Assembly (NCBI RefSeq): GCF_000803315.1
Contig: NZ_JRMH01000001.1
Coordinates: 1,426,001 to 1,490,000, forward strand
DNA: 64,000 nt
Reading direction: 5' to 3'
Source of the DNA: Pectobacterium actinidiae
GTDB lineage: Bacteria; Pseudomonadota; Gammaproteobacteria; Enterobacterales; Enterobacteriaceae
In this document: positions 31,426 to 41,435 of the stretch, one piece after another
Position numbering within the stretch: the stretch's first letter is position 1
Layout: every line of letters begins with the position of its first letter
Translations under genes and position numbers: made by a program
Notes under the pieces: generated by a model
Database searches by the model: none
What the model was told of the DNA's origin: nothing
The model's input: only the letters and a program-made list of their open reading frames with translations

Positions 31426-33105
31426 ATGGAATTTCTAAGAAATGTCAGCATAAAATTAATGGTGCTGGTCATAGTGGCTTCCCTATTAGTGGCGTGGGGA
31501 GTGGCATCAGGATTCAGTCTTTACTCGCTTTATCAGGTTACGAATTTGCTTGATAAAAGTGAGACTCAGCGCAAAACGTATTCCCATCTGGTCTATGGCG
31601 CCGATCAATATTTTCGGGCCGTAACTCGTATGGAAAGAACCATGGATTATTTGCAGCGCAATGAGTCAGAAAACGCCAAACAGACGTTGGAAATGGCACA
31701 GAGTGCGATCAAAAACACCAAAGAAGCGCTGGATAAGTTCCAGACAGCGGAGCACGTTGGTGTCGATCAGGCAACGGTTGATGCGGTGAGGAATACCTGG
31801 AACACACTGATCTCTTCTTCTATCGATCCGATGAATGCGGCGCTGCAACGCGACGATCCCGAAGCATTCCGACAAATTTTCCGCTCAGTTTATCCTCCTG
31901 TCAGCCTGACGTTTGGAGAGAATATCAAGCGATATTCGGACGGTATTACCGCTTCTTCGTTGATTCCAAGTGTGAATGAACACAATGATAAAAACCGCAA
32001 TGCACTTATTGCAGGGATGTTCATTGGGATCATTGTGCTGATTTTCACCGAGTATTACCTGAGAAACTATTTGGTGATACCGATTGCCGTACTGAAATCG
32101 CATCTGTCGCAGCTGACTGCGGGTCGCTTAGGCTGTGAACTGGCGGAGTTCGGCAAGAACTGTGCGGGGCGGTTGATTCCCGATATCAAGCGGTTGCAGA
32201 AAAGTTTACGCGATACGGTGACCGTCATCCGGCAAAGTACGACGGAAATCAACAACGGGACGTCGAACATTAAGGATGGCAATGATGATCTTTCCAGCCG
32301 TACGGAGCAGCAGGCGGCGGCATTGCAGCAGACCGCTGCGAGTATGGAAGAGATTAGTTCGACGGTGCGTCAAACGACCGATCACGTACATCAGGCACGT
32401 AAGCTGGCGCAGGACGCTGCCGACATGGCGAAAAAAGGTGGGGATATCAGCACCAATGTGATGACGACGATGGAAGGGATCAGTGCCAGTTCCCGGCAAA
32501 TTTCCGATATCACCTCGGTGATTAATGGCATTGCGTTCCAGACCAATATTTTGGCGCTGAACGCGGCGGTTGAAGCGGCGCGTGCGGGTGAACAAGGGCG
32601 AGGGTTTGCCGTGGTGGCGGGCGAGGTTCGAACTCTGGCGCAGCGCAGTGCGCAGGCGGCGAAAGAGATTGAAGCGCTGATTGCGGAATCGGTTTCGCGC
32701 GTTGAAACTGGCGCGGGACAGGTGAAACAATCCGGCGAAGCAATGACGTCAATTATCACCGCTATCGCCCATGTGAACGATCTGATTAGCGAAATCGCGG
32801 CGGCAACCGATGAACAAACGCGCGGTATTACGCAAATTAGCCAGGCAGTGCATGAAATGGATAGCGTCACGCAGCAAAATGCGTTGTTGGTGACCCAATC
32901 GGCGGAAGCGGCCGCCCGTCTGGATGAACAATCCAGTGAGCTATCTGCCGTGGTGGATGTGTTCGATCTGGATTCAGAATGCGATCCAACAATGTCTTTT
33001 TCCCGTCAGGCGGTCTCCGCCCCCGTCCATCGCGCTGTCGGGCAGGGCACTACACCGCTATTGTCGGCACATGGCCGCAATGGTGAGGGATGGGAAAAAT
33101 TCTGA
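31426..33105 (+). CDS. Methyl-accepting chemotaxis protein with C-terminal CheR tether
   Basis: A 559-residue inner-membrane chemoreceptor. Membrane segment 1 (about 10-31), a periplasmic four-helix bundle (about 32-188), membrane segment 2 (about 190-212), a HAMP region, and a long cytoplasmic coiled coil whose tip reads [19 protein letters not shown]. The last residues are G-W-E-K-F, matching the xWxxF pentapeptide that tethers CheR and CheB in high-abundance receptors. The start at 31426 has a GGAG box 6 bases upstream. The ligand is unknown. It stands alone, divergent from fdhF. Confidence 0.93.
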   Translation: MEFLRNVSIKLMVLVIVASLLVAWGVASGFSLYSLYQVTNLLDKSETQRKTYSHLVYGADQYFRAVTRMERTMDYLQRNESENAKQTLEMAQSAIKNTKEALDKFQTAEHVGVDQATVDAVRNTWNTLISSSIDPMNAALQRDDPEAFRQIFRSVYPPVSLTFGENIKRYSDGITASSLIPSVNEHNDKNRNALIAGMFIGIIVLIFTEYYLRNYLVIPIAVLKSHLSQLTAGRLGCELAEFGKNCAGRLIPDIKRLQKSLRDTVTVIRQSTTEINNGTSNIKDGNDDLSSRTEQQAAALQQTAASMEEISSTVRQTTDHVHQARKLAQDAADMAKKGGDISTNVMTTMEGISASSRQISDITSVINGIAFQTNILALNAAVEAARAGEQGRGFAVVAGEVRTLAQRSAQAAKEIEALIAESVSRVETGAGQVKQSGEAMTSIITAIAHVNDLISEIAAATDEQTRGITQISQAVHEMDSVTQQNALLVTQSAEAAARLDEQSSELSAVVDVFDLDSECDPTMSFSRQAVSAPVHRAVGQGTTPLLSAHGRNGEGWEKF

Positions 33106-33626
33106 TCCGTAGCGGGTTAACTACGCGACAGACGTTGAATATAAGATAGCCCACGAGGCGAGTTGCGAGCCGGGCGGAAAGGAATCTGCCCGGTTCTGTT
33201 GATTGTGGGTTATCACTTGAACGCCAGATTTACTGAAATGTGGTGCTTACTTGAATAGCTAGGGTGAGTTGCCCAAAAATGCTCGATGAAACGTGTTAAA
33301 CGCACCGCAGGTAATGCCTTGGATTACAGAGGAAAAATGGCGTTTTTCTCTGTAAATCTGATTGTGGTAATGTAAAGAAATGCCATTATAAGACGAGGGT
33401 ATCTAACCTTGGGATGAATTATTTAAAACAATGGCATAATTTTTGCCTTGTTTTTTGTGGCGATTTATACCGTTTTTTAGATCGTAAAACCGTATTTTTC
33501 TGGGGTTATAGAAATAAAACGGAATTTTTTGGCATTAAGTTAAACCTGAAATCATTTGTTACATACTAAAGTGGTTATTGCTTATATTTTCGTGACGTAA
33601 ATCAAGACAGATGGCCGCTTCAAAGT

Positions 33627-33645
33627 GATAATAAGAATAAATATC
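33627..33645. promoter_or_regulatory. Fur-box-like sequence before the iron operon
   Basis: GATAATAAGAATAAATATC matches the 19-base Fur consensus at 15 positions and lies 22 bases before the FTR1 gene start. It supports iron-dependent repression of the operon. The rest of the 562-base gap (33106-33667) shows nothing clear. Confidence 0.65.
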
Positions 33646-33667
33646 ATTTCTGCTTCATCACTCGCTT

Positions 33668-35572
33668 ATGTCTATCTGGCAAAAAACGCTTCTCGTGTTG
33701 TGTTGGCTGTTTAGCTGTTCAGTAGCAGTTGCCGCCACCGATTACGCCTCATTTATTCAAGATATCGAAACCCGGCTGGATAAAACGGCTCAGCTCTATG
33801 AGCAACAAAAGCCGGATGAGGCTCGTACCGAAGTTCAGATGGCCTATTTTGAGGTGTTTGAAAACCTTGAAGGCCCCATCCGCATCAATATTTCCGCGCA
33901 AAAAAGCTATCAGTTAGAGGCTACATTCGGTGAAATTCGCCGCATGATTGGCGAAGGGAAGCCGCAGGCCGAGGTACAGGCAAAAATCTCCTGGCTGAAG
34001 GGCGAGCTGGATGCCGTTCTGCCCGTGCTGTCAGAAGGGCACAAGCTGGTCGCACAGGAGCAGCACGGTGCTTATGACAACACGGATATTGCGCCGTACT
34101 GGCAGCAGAGTTTCAAAATTATCGATGACCAACTCGCGCAGGCCGTGACGGAATATCAGGCTGGAGACTACAAAAAAGCCAGCCAGAGCGTGCAGTTGGC
34201 GCACTATCAGGGCTTTAAAAACTCTGAAATGGAGATGTCGGTCAGGCAGAGTCGCTCAGCGCAGCAGGCGGCCTCCATTAATCAACAATTCTCCGCGCTG
34301 ATTACGTTAGCCAGCCAACCCGATCAACTGACGGATGTCGCCTATCGGGTCACCACGCTGTTGCAGGATATCGAAGATGTCTTGCCTGGATTGCCAACCA
34401 CGCGTGACAGCCAGCAGGCGACGGCAACCCCTGCCGCGAATGCCGATACGAGTGCCGTGCCGGATGCGAACTGGGCGAAAGTCGCCGACGATATTAATCA
34501 GGCGATTGCTGCGGCAATTGCGCAGTACCGTCAAGGCCAGGTCAAACCTGCCATTATGGCGGTGCAGGATACCTATTTCGATCTGTTTGAAGCCACCGGC
34601 ATGGAGAACAAAATTGGTTCTCGCGATGCGGCGTTCAAATCGACGCTGGAAGGCTATTTCACCCGTTTGGTGAGCCTGATGAACGCCAAACAGCCTGCGG
34701 AGCAACTGCAAGGGCAGGCCGATGCGTTGCAGCAGGAACTGGCGAAGGCCGTGACCATGCTGGGCGACGGCGGTGAAACCCACTGGAGCCTGTTGATATA
34801 CAGCCTGCTGATTATTGTGCGTGAAGGTCTGGAAGCCTTGCTGATTGTGGCCGCGATCGTGGCCTATCTGGTGAAAAACAATCAGCAGGACAAACTGCCG
34901 CTGATTCGCCAGTCGGTTTACGTCGCGCTGCTGTGTAGCGTGATTACCGCCGTCATTTTCCAGCTCGTGTTCACCAATTCCGGTGCCAGCCGTGAGCTGC
35001 TGGAAGGCATTACGATGCTGATCGCCGTGGTGATGCTGTTCTTCATGAGCTACTGGCTGCTGTCCAAAGTGGAAGCGCGGCACTGGAAGGCCTATCTGGA
35101 AGGTAAGCTGTCCCATTCGCTAAGCAGCGGTTCCATGATCGGCCTGTGGTTAACCAGCTTTCTGGCCGTGTATCGCGAAGGCGCGGAGACGGTGCTGTTC
35201 TATTACGCGCTGGTCGGTGATGCCAGCAACATGGCGGGACACCTCTCTATTTTGGCTGGGTTTGCCATCGGCTGTGTGATCCTGCTGATCGCCTACTTCG
35301 TGATGCGCTACACCATCGTCAAACTGCCACTGAAGCCGTTCTTCATGTTTACCGGCTGCTTTATGTACCTGATGGCGTTTGTGTTTGCGGGGAAAGGCGT
35401 GTTGGAACTGATCGAAGGCAAGCTGTTTGAACCGACGTTGCTGACCGGCGTGCCGGAAATCAGCGGGTTGGGGATTTATCCTTATGTGGAAACGCTGATT
35501 CCACAAGGTGTGCTGGTGGTCGCGGCGTTAATCGCCCTGTGGGTGATGCGGCGCAGAGCGTCTGCCGTCTGA
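33668..35572 (+). CDS. fetM: FTR1-family iron permease (FetM-like)
   Basis: A 634-residue iron permease. A signal sequence is followed by a long periplasmic region (about 25-370) with repeated helical units, then seven or so membrane helices. Two FTR1 iron motifs are present: R-E-G-L-E near residue 383 and R-E-G-A-E near 502. It moves iron across the inner membrane together with the P19-type protein encoded next. No good ribosome site precedes the ATG, so the start is less certain. The gene opens a seven-gene operon with the same order as the Campylobacter P19 locus. Confidence 0.87.
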   Translation: MSIWQKTLLVLCWLFSCSVAVAATDYASFIQDIETRLDKTAQLYEQQKPDEARTEVQMAYFEVFENLEGPIRINISAQKSYQLEATFGEIRRMIGEGKPQAEVQAKISWLKGELDAVLPVLSEGHKLVAQEQHGAYDNTDIAPYWQQSFKIIDDQLAQAVTEYQAGDYKKASQSVQLAHYQGFKNSEMEMSVRQSRSAQQAASINQQFSALITLASQPDQLTDVAYRVTTLLQDIEDVLPGLPTTRDSQQATATPAANADTSAVPDANWAKVADDINQAIAAAIAQYRQGQVKPAIMAVQDTYFDLFEATGMENKIGSRDAAFKSTLEGYFTRLVSLMNAKQPAEQLQGQADALQQELAKAVTMLGDGGETHWSLLIYSLLIIVREGLEALLIVAAIVAYLVKNNQQDKLPLIRQSVYVALLCSVITAVIFQLVFTNSGASRELLEGITMLIAVVMLFFMSYWLLSKVEARHWKAYLEGKLSHSLSSGSMIGLWLTSFLAVYREGAETVLFYYALVGDASNMAGHLSILAGFAIGCVILLIAYFVMRYTIVKLPLKPFFMFTGCFMYLMAFVFAGKGVLELIEGKLFEPTLLTGVPEISGLGIYPYVETLIPQGVLVVAALIALWVMRRRASAV

Positions 35573-35675
35573 TAAGAAGGCATCCGACGTTAATGTAATA
35601 CTGGAAGCAATAAGAGCAGCAAATAACCATAACAACCCCAATCGCTTAGCGAATTAAGCGCAGGGGACGACTGAG

Positions 35676-36218
35676 ATGAGGATGGGTTTGATGAATATGC
35701 AAAAAAGTCTGATTGCGGGTGCCGTTATTGCCGGTATTTTCACTGCACCTGCCGCGCTGGCGTTTAAAGAATATCCAGCGGGTGAGCCGGTTTCCATGAA
35801 CGAAATGGAAATTGCCGCCGTTTATCTGCAACCTATCGACATGGAACCGCGTGGGATGGGCCTGCCTGCCGCGAAAGCGGACATCCATCTGGAAGCCGAT
35901 ATCCACGCCGCTGAAGGCAACAAGAATGGCTTCGGTGCCGGTGAGTGGATGCCGTTCCTGACCATCGCTTACACCCTGACCAACACCGACACCGGTGCGA
36001 AACAGGAAGGTACCTTCATGCCGATGGTTGCCAGCGATGGCCCGCACTACGGCGCGAACATCAAAATGATGGGCGTGGGTAACTACAAAGTGACGTACCA
36101 CATCGATCCGCCATCAAAAGCGGGTATGCACCGTCACACCGATGGTGAGACGGGCGTAGGCCGCTGGTGGAAACCGTTTGATGTCAGCTTTGACTTCAAA
36201 TACGTCGGTTTAGAATAA
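35676..36218 (+). CDS. fetP: Periplasmic P19-type iron-binding protein (FetP-like)
   Basis: A 180-residue P19/Tpd-family protein with a signal peptide ending A-L-A. P19 proteins are periplasmic, bind copper and iron at a site of Met and His residues, and work with an FTR1 permease. Candidate ligands lie in MEPRGMG, DIHLEADIH, DGPHYG and MHRHTDGE. ATG codons at 35676, 35691 and 35697 are all possible; an AGGGGA box favours the first. The 103 bases before it hold no gene. Confidence 0.88.
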   Translation: MRMGLMNMQKSLIAGAVIAGIFTAPAALAFKEYPAGEPVSMNEMEIAAVYLQPIDMEPRGMGLPAAKADIHLEADIHAAEGNKNGFGAGEWMPFLTIAYTLTNTDTGAKQEGTFMPMVASDGPHYGANIKMMGVGNYKVTYHIDPPSKAGMHRHTDGETGVGRWWKPFDVSFDFKYVGLE

Positions 36219-36350
36219 GGTCTTCTGTCCGCGAGGTTCTGTCGCGGCCATGTTCACGCCTCTGCGGGTACACAGTTGTTGCCTGTAGAGGCGGTGATTT
36301 TCCGGCTAGCGTGCTGATGCCACCCGGCATTGCGCTCAACCGACGCACCT

Positions 36351-36375
36351 GCAACTCGAAAGGTGACGGGTATAT
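36351..36375 (-). repeat. Truncated ERIC end directly before the DUF2318 gene
   Basis: GCAACTCGAAAGGTGACGGG followed by TATAT matches the inverted left end of ERIC at about 21 of 25 positions. The rest of ERIC is missing. The AGGTGA in it lies at ribosome-site distance from the ATG at 36376. Confidence 0.55.
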
Positions 36376-37770
36376 ATGAATTTTTTTATCACGACCCTCC
36401 AATCCTTCCTGCCGATAGCGCTATTACTGGGGCTGAACTGGAGCCATCGTTCTACGCCGACGGTCAGATCGCTCGGTTGGATCACCCTGCTGGCGCTGTT
36501 TGTCGGGACGTTTATTGGCGTACATTTTCCTAACGGGCAAGCATTTCTGCTGGGATTTACGGCGCTTCAGGCGCTTGCCTTGATCCTGTTTCTGGTCTGT
36601 CAGTATTTTTCTCACCCGCGTCTTGGCTATTTGTGGCAGGCGCTGTTGGTGGCGGGAGCGGCGGTGCATTGGGGCAATGATCCCAATCTGACCGCGCTGA
36701 CGACCACTCATGTCGTGAATACCGATCTGCTGCTGAATTTCAGCGCCGTGCTGCTGGCGTTTGGCTGGCTGGCGTTCTGTGCCGCGCTGTGCGGCATGAT
36801 TGCGCGCCGCATTCGTTTACTGCGTTGGCCGCTTCTGGCGCTGTTGGTTGCGCTTCTGCTGTTGCCGATAAGCGGCAATCTGCTGCTGCTGTTGATGAAA
36901 TTACAGGCGCTGGGGCTGACCAAGCCGCGCCTGAGCTATGTGGCGCACGTCACCAACAGCGCGTATTTATTAAATTACCTCAGCGCCTTGTTCATGGCGG
37001 TGTTGGTTGCCGGGCTGGTTTGGCCGCTGCGGCATGCGCGTCGCCAGATGCTGGCTACACATGAGGCGATTGAAAAGCGTAAAGCGACAGCAGGCTATCG
37101 CACGCTGCGCCGCATGCTGTTGTCGACGGTCACTGCGCTGTTGGTGGTGGTGTTGGCCCAGCTTTATTGGGATAAGGTCGCCTCGCAGCCGCCTCGTCTG
37201 TCGGAAGCACAGCCCGTGACACTGGCGGCCGATGGCAAAGTACATATTCCGATTGAGCAAGTGCGTGATGGCAAGCTGCATCGCTTCGTGTGGATTGCCG
37301 ATGACGGCAAGGCCGTGCGCTTTTTCATCATTAACCGCTATCCCGATCGCTTGCGTCTGGGCGTGGTGTTTGACGCCTGCTTGCTGTGCGGCGATCAGGG
37401 CTATGTGATGGAAGGCAATCAGGTGATTTGTGTCGCCTGCGGCGTGCATATTTTCATTCCTTCTATCGGGAAGGCGGGCGGCTGTAATCCGGTGCCGATT
37501 GAAGGCTGGAGCAACGACGATAATGAGCTGGTGATTGGACGAGCGTCATTGGCGGCAGGCACGAATTACTTCTCGACGGTGGTGTCGATGGACGTTATCG
37601 ATCCGGTTGATGGATCCAAACTCACCAACGTGAATGCCGAACATAAATATCGCTACGGCGGTAAAACGTACTTCTTCTCGTCGGAGGCCAACTATAACCG
37701 CTTCCGCGAAAGTCCCGCGAAATTTGCCACAGCCAAAGCGGCGGCTGGCGAGCAGGCTGAGGAGGAATAA
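36376..37770 (+). CDS. Membrane protein with C-terminal DUF2318 metal-binding domain
   Basis: A 464-residue inner-membrane protein. The first 250 residues have about seven membrane helices. The C-terminal part (from about 270) is a DUF2318 domain with paired cysteines C-L-L-C and C-V-A-C plus a further Cys in G-G-C-N-P, around residues 334-370; such sets bind an Fe-S cluster or metal. In Campylobacter the equivalent gene (Cj1660 type) follows p19 in the same order. It may pass electrons for ferric reduction, which is inference. The next gene begins 2 bases after the stop. Confidence 0.8.
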   Translation: MNFFITTLQSFLPIALLLGLNWSHRSTPTVRSLGWITLLALFVGTFIGVHFPNGQAFLLGFTALQALALILFLVCQYFSHPRLGYLWQALLVAGAAVHWGNDPNLTALTTTHVVNTDLLLNFSAVLLAFGWLAFCAALCGMIARRIRLLRWPLLALLVALLLLPISGNLLLLLMKLQALGLTKPRLSYVAHVTNSAYLLNYLSALFMAVLVAGLVWPLRHARRQMLATHEAIEKRKATAGYRTLRRMLLSTVTALLVVVLAQLYWDKVASQPPRLSEAQPVTLAADGKVHIPIEQVRDGKLHRFVWIADDGKAVRFFIINRYPDRLRLGVVFDACLLCGDQGYVMEGNQVICVACGVHIFIPSIGKAGGCNPVPIEGWSNDDNELVIGRASLAAGTNYFSTVVSMDVIDPVDGSKLTNVNAEHKYRYGGKTYFFSSEANYNRFRESPAKFATAKAAAGEQAEEE

Positions 37771-37772
37771 TC

Positions 37773-39062
37773 ATGCTATGGCGACTGTTACGTCAGTCCT
37801 GGCGCAGAAATATTCGGCGTAAATCGCTGGCGGTGCTCACCGTGTTTTTGGCGGCGGGGCTGATCTCCGCGCTGCTGGCGGTGTCCATCGACATCGGCGA
37901 TAAAATGGCGCGCGAGCTGAAGTCCTACGGTGCGAATATTTTGATTGAGCCAGCAGGGCAAGCGGCGCTACCCGCGCTGTTTGGCGAACGCAGTAATCCA
38001 CTGGAAGGGCAAGATTTCCTCGATGAAGCCGAGTTGCCGAATATCAAGGATATCTTCTGGCGCAATAACATTGTCGGCTTTGCGCCGCTGCTGAGCGGTG
38101 ATGTCGAGATCAATGGTCAGCCCGTTGCCGTGTTGGGTACCTTCTTTTCTCAGCCTGTTGCGGTGCCGGATGAAGAAGACTATCGCACGGGACAAATGAC
38201 CGTTAGCCCTTACTGGCAGGTGGCCGGGCAGTGGCCGCAGGAACCCATAACGACGGAAAATGTGGCGCAAACGCTGGTGGGAAAACAACTGGCGGCGCAA
38301 ACGGGCTGGAAAGTCGGGGATAAACTCGCGTTGCACGGTGCAAAAGGGGACGCGACGGTAGAGGTGAGCGGCATTCTGAGCAGCGGCGGTGATGAAGAAA
38401 GCCGTTTAGTGATGCCGCTGGCAACGGTGCAATCGCTGCTGGGGCTGGCGGGTAAAATTCAGGCTATCCGCGTGTCGGCGCTGACCGTGCCGGAAAATGA
38501 ACTGTCGCGGCGGGCGCGGGAAAATCTGGAAGCGCTGAATGCCGAAGAGTATGACCTCTGGTACTGCACCGCATATGTCTCTTCGATTGCTCACCAGTTG
38601 GAAGAAGCGATTTCTGGCTCGGTGGTGCGTCCTATCTGGCAGGTCGCCGCGTCGGAAGGCGTGGTGATCGACAAGATCCAATTGCTTCTGGCGGTGGTGA
38701 CCTTCGCCGCGCTGGTAGCGGCCGCGATGGGGATTGCTTCGCTGATGACGAGCACCATTATGGAACGAGCCAAAGAGATCGGGCTGATGAAAGCGCTAGG
38801 GGCGCGCCAGTGGCAGATCATGCTGCTGTTTTATCTCGAAGCCGCGCTGAGCGGTCTGGCCGGTGGTATCGTAGGCTGTGTTGCAGGCTGGGGGCTGGCG
38901 AAAGCTATTGGCCTGATGCTGTTCGGCGTACCGTTGAGTTTTGCCTGGATCGTTATCCCCTGTGTGTTGGTGATCTCAATGCTGATCGCCATCATCGGAA
39001 CGTGGTTCCCGGCGCGCCGGATCGCCAAACTGTATCCGGTGGAGGTGCTGTATGGGCGCTAA
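37773..39062 (+). CDS. ABC transporter permease, FtsX/MacB type (first)
   Basis: A 429-residue permease of the FtsX family. One helix near the N-terminus (about 18-40), a large periplasmic MacB-like domain, then three helices at the C-terminus with the family's M-K-A-L-G-A-R-Q-W-Q turn. Members of this family usually move work across the membrane by mechanical coupling rather than carrying a substrate. It is the third accessory gene of the iron operon and overlaps the next gene by 11 bases. Confidence 0.85.
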   Translation: MLWRLLRQSWRRNIRRKSLAVLTVFLAAGLISALLAVSIDIGDKMARELKSYGANILIEPAGQAALPALFGERSNPLEGQDFLDEAELPNIKDIFWRNNIVGFAPLLSGDVEINGQPVAVLGTFFSQPVAVPDEEDYRTGQMTVSPYWQVAGQWPQEPITTENVAQTLVGKQLAAQTGWKVGDKLALHGAKGDATVEVSGILSSGGDEESRLVMPLATVQSLLGLAGKIQAIRVSALTVPENELSRRARENLEALNAEEYDLWYCTAYVSSIAHQLEEAISGSVVRPIWQVAASEGVVIDKIQLLLAVVTFAALVAAAMGIASLMTSTIMERAKEIGLMKALGARQWQIMLLFYLEAALSGLAGGIVGCVAGWGLAKAIGLMLFGVPLSFAWIVIPCVLVISMLIAIIGTWFPARRIAKLYPVEVLYGR

Positions 39063-40191
39063 TGGCTGGATGAACAGTATGTTCTGGCGGCTGGTGTTCC
39101 GTGCGTTGCGACTGCGTATGCAGCGCGTCAGTGTCGTGTTCGCGGCGCTGATGGTCGGGGCGGCGATTGTGACAGCGATGTCCGCCGTCTATTTCGATAT
39201 TAACGCCAAGATGAGTCAGGAATTGCGCACTTTTGGCGCGAATTTTTACATCGGTCCGGCGCGGGGCAATACGATTCTACAGAGTACGTTTCAGCCGATC
39301 ATCGACAACGCACCCGCTGGGTTGATTAATGCATCCAGCCCTTATCTGTACGGCATGGCACGTACGGAGCTGGAAAAAGTGGTGCTGATGGGCGTGTGGT
39401 TCGAATCGCTGAGGCAGTTGGCACCGTACTGGCAGGTCACGGGTAACTGGATTGGCGTGAGTTTCGATGACCGCAATGCGATGATCGGCGTGAAACTGGC
39501 GGAGCGGTTGAACGTTAAAGTCGGCGACAGCATCACGCTGGTGGGCGATGGCGGGAAGCAACGTTTGCAGATTAAAGGCATTGTGGAATCGGGTGATGCG
39601 ACAGACAACATGCTAATCGTGAATCTGGAGCTGGCACAAAAGTGGCTGGATAAAGAAGGTGCGATCAGTAATGCCCTGCTGAGCGTCAGTAACGATCTGG
39701 GGCAGGTCGATCGCTTTGCCGCACAGCTCCAGCAGCAATATCCGCAGTTGGAGATCCGCCCGATCCTGAAGGTGTCGGCGTCGGAAGGCCAGGTACTGAA
39801 TAAAATCAAAGGGCTGATGGGGCTGGTATCGGCGGTGATCCTCGTGCTGTCTTCCCTGTGTGTGAATACCACGCTGATGGCGATTGTCGGTGAACGCGCG
39901 CGCGAATTTGCGCTACAGAAGGCGCTGGGCGCGAGCGGACGAGACATCATCCGGCAGATGCTGGCGGAAACCGGCATCATCGCACTGGCAGCCGTGTTAT
40001 GCGGTTCGCTGTTGGGGTATTTGCTGGCACAGGTGCTGGGTATGGCCGTATTCAACGCAACGATTTCGCTGCGGTTACCGGTGTTCCCGCTCACGCTGGG
40101 GCTGTCGTTACTGGTTGCTGCCGTCGCGGCAGTGGTTCCTACCCGGCGGGCGATCTACGTTGAACCAGCCAAAGTCTTGAAAGGAGAGTAG
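39052..40191 (+). CDS. ABC transporter permease, FtsX/MacB type (second)
   Basis: A 379-residue partner of the preceding permease, with the same architecture: N-terminal helix, periplasmic domain, three C-terminal helices and a Q-K-A-L-G-A-S-G turn. The two would form a heterodimer. The ATG at 39052 overlaps the previous stop; ATG codons at 39070 and 39079 are alternatives. The ATPase gene starts 4 bases downstream. Confidence 0.85.
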   Translation: MGANGWMNSMFWRLVFRALRLRMQRVSVVFAALMVGAAIVTAMSAVYFDINAKMSQELRTFGANFYIGPARGNTILQSTFQPIIDNAPAGLINASSPYLYGMARTELEKVVLMGVWFESLRQLAPYWQVTGNWIGVSFDDRNAMIGVKLAERLNVKVGDSITLVGDGGKQRLQIKGIVESGDATDNMLIVNLELAQKWLDKEGAISNALLSVSNDLGQVDRFAAQLQQQYPQLEIRPILKVSASEGQVLNKIKGLMGLVSAVILVLSSLCVNTTLMAIVGERAREFALQKALGASGRDIIRQMLAETGIIALAAVLCGSLLGYLLAQVLGMAVFNATISLRLPVFPLTLGLSLLVAAVAAVVPTRRAIYVEPAKVLKGE

Positions 40192-40195
40192 GTCG

Positions 40196-40912
40196 ATGTC
40201 TGTAGAGGTGAACGCGCAGGAAAGGGCGCAGGCAGCGGAGGCGGTGATTGAAACTCGCCAGCTCTATAAACGCTTTGGTCAGGTTACCGCGCTGGAAGAT
40301 ATCAATATCCGCATCGCACGCGGCGAATTTGTTGCGATCATGGGCGCGTCCGGTTCCGGTAAAACCACGCTGATGAATATTCTTACCTGTCTGGATACGG
40401 TGAGCGAAGGGCAGGTGTTGCTGGACGGTATCGATGCCGCTGGGCTGGATGAGGAAGGCCGACGTCAGTTCCGTGCCGATAAAATCGGGTTGGTATTCCA
40501 GCAATTCCACCTGATTCCGTTTTTGACTGCGCTAGAGAACGTGATGTTGGCGCAGCACTACCACAGCGTGGTGGATGAAGCGGCGGCGCAGCGCGTGCTT
40601 GAGCAGGTTGGGCTGGCGCATCGCGTCGATCACTTACCGAGCCAGCTTTCCGGCGGAGAGCAGCAGCGTGTCTGTATCGCCCGTGCGCTGGTGAATGAAC
40701 CTCCGGTGATTTTTGCCGATGAACCGACGGGAAATCTGGATGAAGAGAACGAACGACGGGTGCTGGATCTGCTGAAAGATCTGCATCGGCAGGGTCGCAC
40801 CATTGTGATGGTGACGCACAATCCTGAATTGGGGCGGTTTGCTGACCGTATTATCCGCCTGCAACACGGCAAGTATTTCGGTGAAGAGGTTAATCATCAT
40901 GAGATGGCGTAA
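40196..40912 (+). CDS. ABC transporter ATPase of the LolD/MacB type
   Basis: A 238-residue ATPase serving the two FtsX-type permeases. Motifs: Walker [11 protein letters not shown]-loop [10 protein letters not shown], signature LSGGEQQR, Walker [13 protein letters not shown], switch VTHNPE. The DEPTGNLD form is typical of LolD/MacB/FtsE. The thioredoxin-like gene begins inside its last codons. Confidence 0.92.
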   Translation: MSVEVNAQERAQAAEAVIETRQLYKRFGQVTALEDINIRIARGEFVAIMGASGSGKTTLMNILTCLDTVSEGQVLLDGIDAAGLDEEGRRQFRADKIGLVFQQFHLIPFLTALENVMLAQHYHSVVDEAAAQRVLEQVGLAHRVDHLPSQLSGGEQQRVCIARALVNEPPVIFADEPTGNLDEENERRVLDLLKDLHRQGRTIVMVTHNPELGRFADRIIRLQHGKYFGEEVNHHEMA

Positions 40913-41396
40913 CGGTATGACCGCACTTTGCCTGCTGGGCGCACTGGCGTTGAGCGGCTGTAAGGAAGAACAGGTTAGCGTCGGGGCGCAGGCACCGGCG
41001 CTCGCCGCCTACGATCTGGCGGGGCAGCAGGTAGAGCTGTCGCGCTGGCAGGGGAAAAGCGTCTATCTGAATTTCTGGTCATCAGGCTGTGGTGGCTGCA
41101 TGGTTGAAATGGGGGCGCTGGAGAAGTTGAGCAAGGAGTACGGCGATAAAGTGGTCGTTGTGGCGGTGAACACCGATCCTGACGGCGTGGATATCACTTC
41201 AATGCTGGCACACCATAACGTGACCTATCCGGTGGTGCGCGATCAACTGGGTATAACCAAAGAGCGCTATCAGGTCAGCGGTACGCCAACGTCATTTATT
41301 ATTGATGCGAACGGCAAGGTGACCGACCAGCATCAAGGGGCAAGGGATGAAGCGCAACTGACCGAGCTGTTTCAGAAGCTGGCAAGCCGGACATAA
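40899..41396 (+). CDS. TlpA-like thioredoxin-fold lipoprotein
   Basis: A 165-residue membrane-anchored periplasmic thioredoxin-fold protein. The lipobox L-S-G-C gives Cys21 as lipid site. The redox motif is C-G-G-C (Cys64 and Cys67) and the cis-Pro lies in S-G-T-P-T-S-F. It probably keeps cysteines of the DUF2318 protein or P19 partner reduced (inference). The ATG at 40899 has an AAGAGG box and overlaps the ATPase stop by 14 bases, which suggests translational coupling. It ends the iron operon; an ATG at 40917 is a weaker alternative. Confidence 0.87.
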   Translation: MRWRNGMTALCLLGALALSGCKEEQVSVGAQAPALAAYDLAGQQVELSRWQGKSVYLNFWSSGCGGCMVEMGALEKLSKEYGDKVVVVAVNTDPDGVDITSMLAHHNVTYPVVRDQLGITKERYQVSGTPTSFIIDANGKVTDQHQGARDEAQLTELFQKLASRT

Positions 41397-41435
41397 AGAC
41401 GACCGGCTTATTTCCACAGCATGTCCGGCGTGCGT

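Noticed and set aside
34307..35116. 269-codon minus-strand frame inside the FTR1 gene
   Set aside because: It is the shadow of a GC-rich coding region; the plus-strand frame carries the FTR1 motifs.
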